Assembly (NCBI RefSeq): GCF_022482365.1
Contig: NZ_JAKVPE010000001.1
Span: forward strand, 2,271,320 to 2,335,319
Origin: Limosilactobacillus sp.
GTDB taxonomy: Bacteria > Bacillota > Bacilli > Lactobacillales > Lactobacillaceae
DNA length: 64,000 bases
Direction: 5' to 3'
Part shown: positions 63,955 to 64,000 of the stretch, one piece after another
Layout: each line of letters opens with the position of its first letter
How positions within the stretch are numbered: position 1 is the stretch's first letter
Program-made: the position numbers and the translations under genes
The notes under the pieces: model-generated
Databases searched by the model: none
What the model was told of the DNA's origin: nothing
The model's input: only the letters and a program-made list of their open reading frames with translations

Positions 63955-64000
63955 AAAAAGCATTGGCAAATCACTCAATTGCGATTTGCCAATGCTTTTT
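63955..64000 (+). terminator. trxA terminator
   Basis: AAAAAGCATTGGCAAATC, loop, GATTTGCCAATGCTTTTT: 18-bp perfect stem running to the window edge; can work on both strands. Confidence 0.9.

Overview
The window is a lactobacillus chromosome segment carrying the distal part of an integrated siphophage. The chromosomal gene order (rpsD, ezrA, cysteine desulfurase, thiI, valS, folC, radC, mreBCD, ymfF/ymfH, rodZ-like, pgsA, cinA, recA, rny, mutSL, ruvAB, yajC, nrnA, cshB, alaS, yrzL, ruvX, yrzB, cvpA, mutS2, trxA), the fairly GC-rich coding sequence, T-box leaders and a LexA box point to Lactobacillaceae. Limosilactobacillus is the best guess; that genus call is inference, not a database match.

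Positions 1 to about 20.3 kb hold the right arm of the prophage, all on the + strand: the tape measure protein (cut by the window edge), distal tail protein, a tail lysin with two predicted wall-cutting domains, a long coiled-coil tail protein, and a host-recognition block. That block contains an SGNH esterase fused to a GH43-like propeller, a BppU-type baseplate protein, an XkdX-type small protein, three BppU/collagen-like proteins, an AT-rich putative adhesin and broken tail-fibre remnants. A small membrane protein, a coiled-coil membrane protein, an LLH-type holin and a GH25 endolysin follow. The prophage ends in terminators facing the 3' end of rpsD, which is on the minus strand.

From 21.2 kb to the end nearly everything is core chromosome on the + strand: division (ezrA), sulfur transfer to tRNA (cysteine desulfurase plus thiI), translation (valS and alaS behind Val and Ala T-boxes), folate (folC), cell shape (mreBCD), a predicted histidine ABC importer behind a His T-box with a duplicated antiterminator/terminator, an M16 protease-like pair, phospholipid synthesis, and a dense repair and recombination set (cinA, LexA-box recA, mutS, mutL, ruvA, ruvB, radC, ruvX, mutS2).

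The most notable points are: (1) the slot between ruvB and yajC, where queA and tgt usually lie, holds no queA and only a strongly diverged Tgt-like protein that keeps its nucleophile and zinc ligands but has lost guanine-pocket motifs; (2) the partial tandem His T-box; (3) the SGNH-GH43 phage protein; (4) a 108-nt foldback element after alaS whose wobble pairs suggest a + strand RNA; (5) paralogous SLT domains in tape measure and tail lysin. No CRISPR array, defence island, rRNA, tRNA or transposase was seen.
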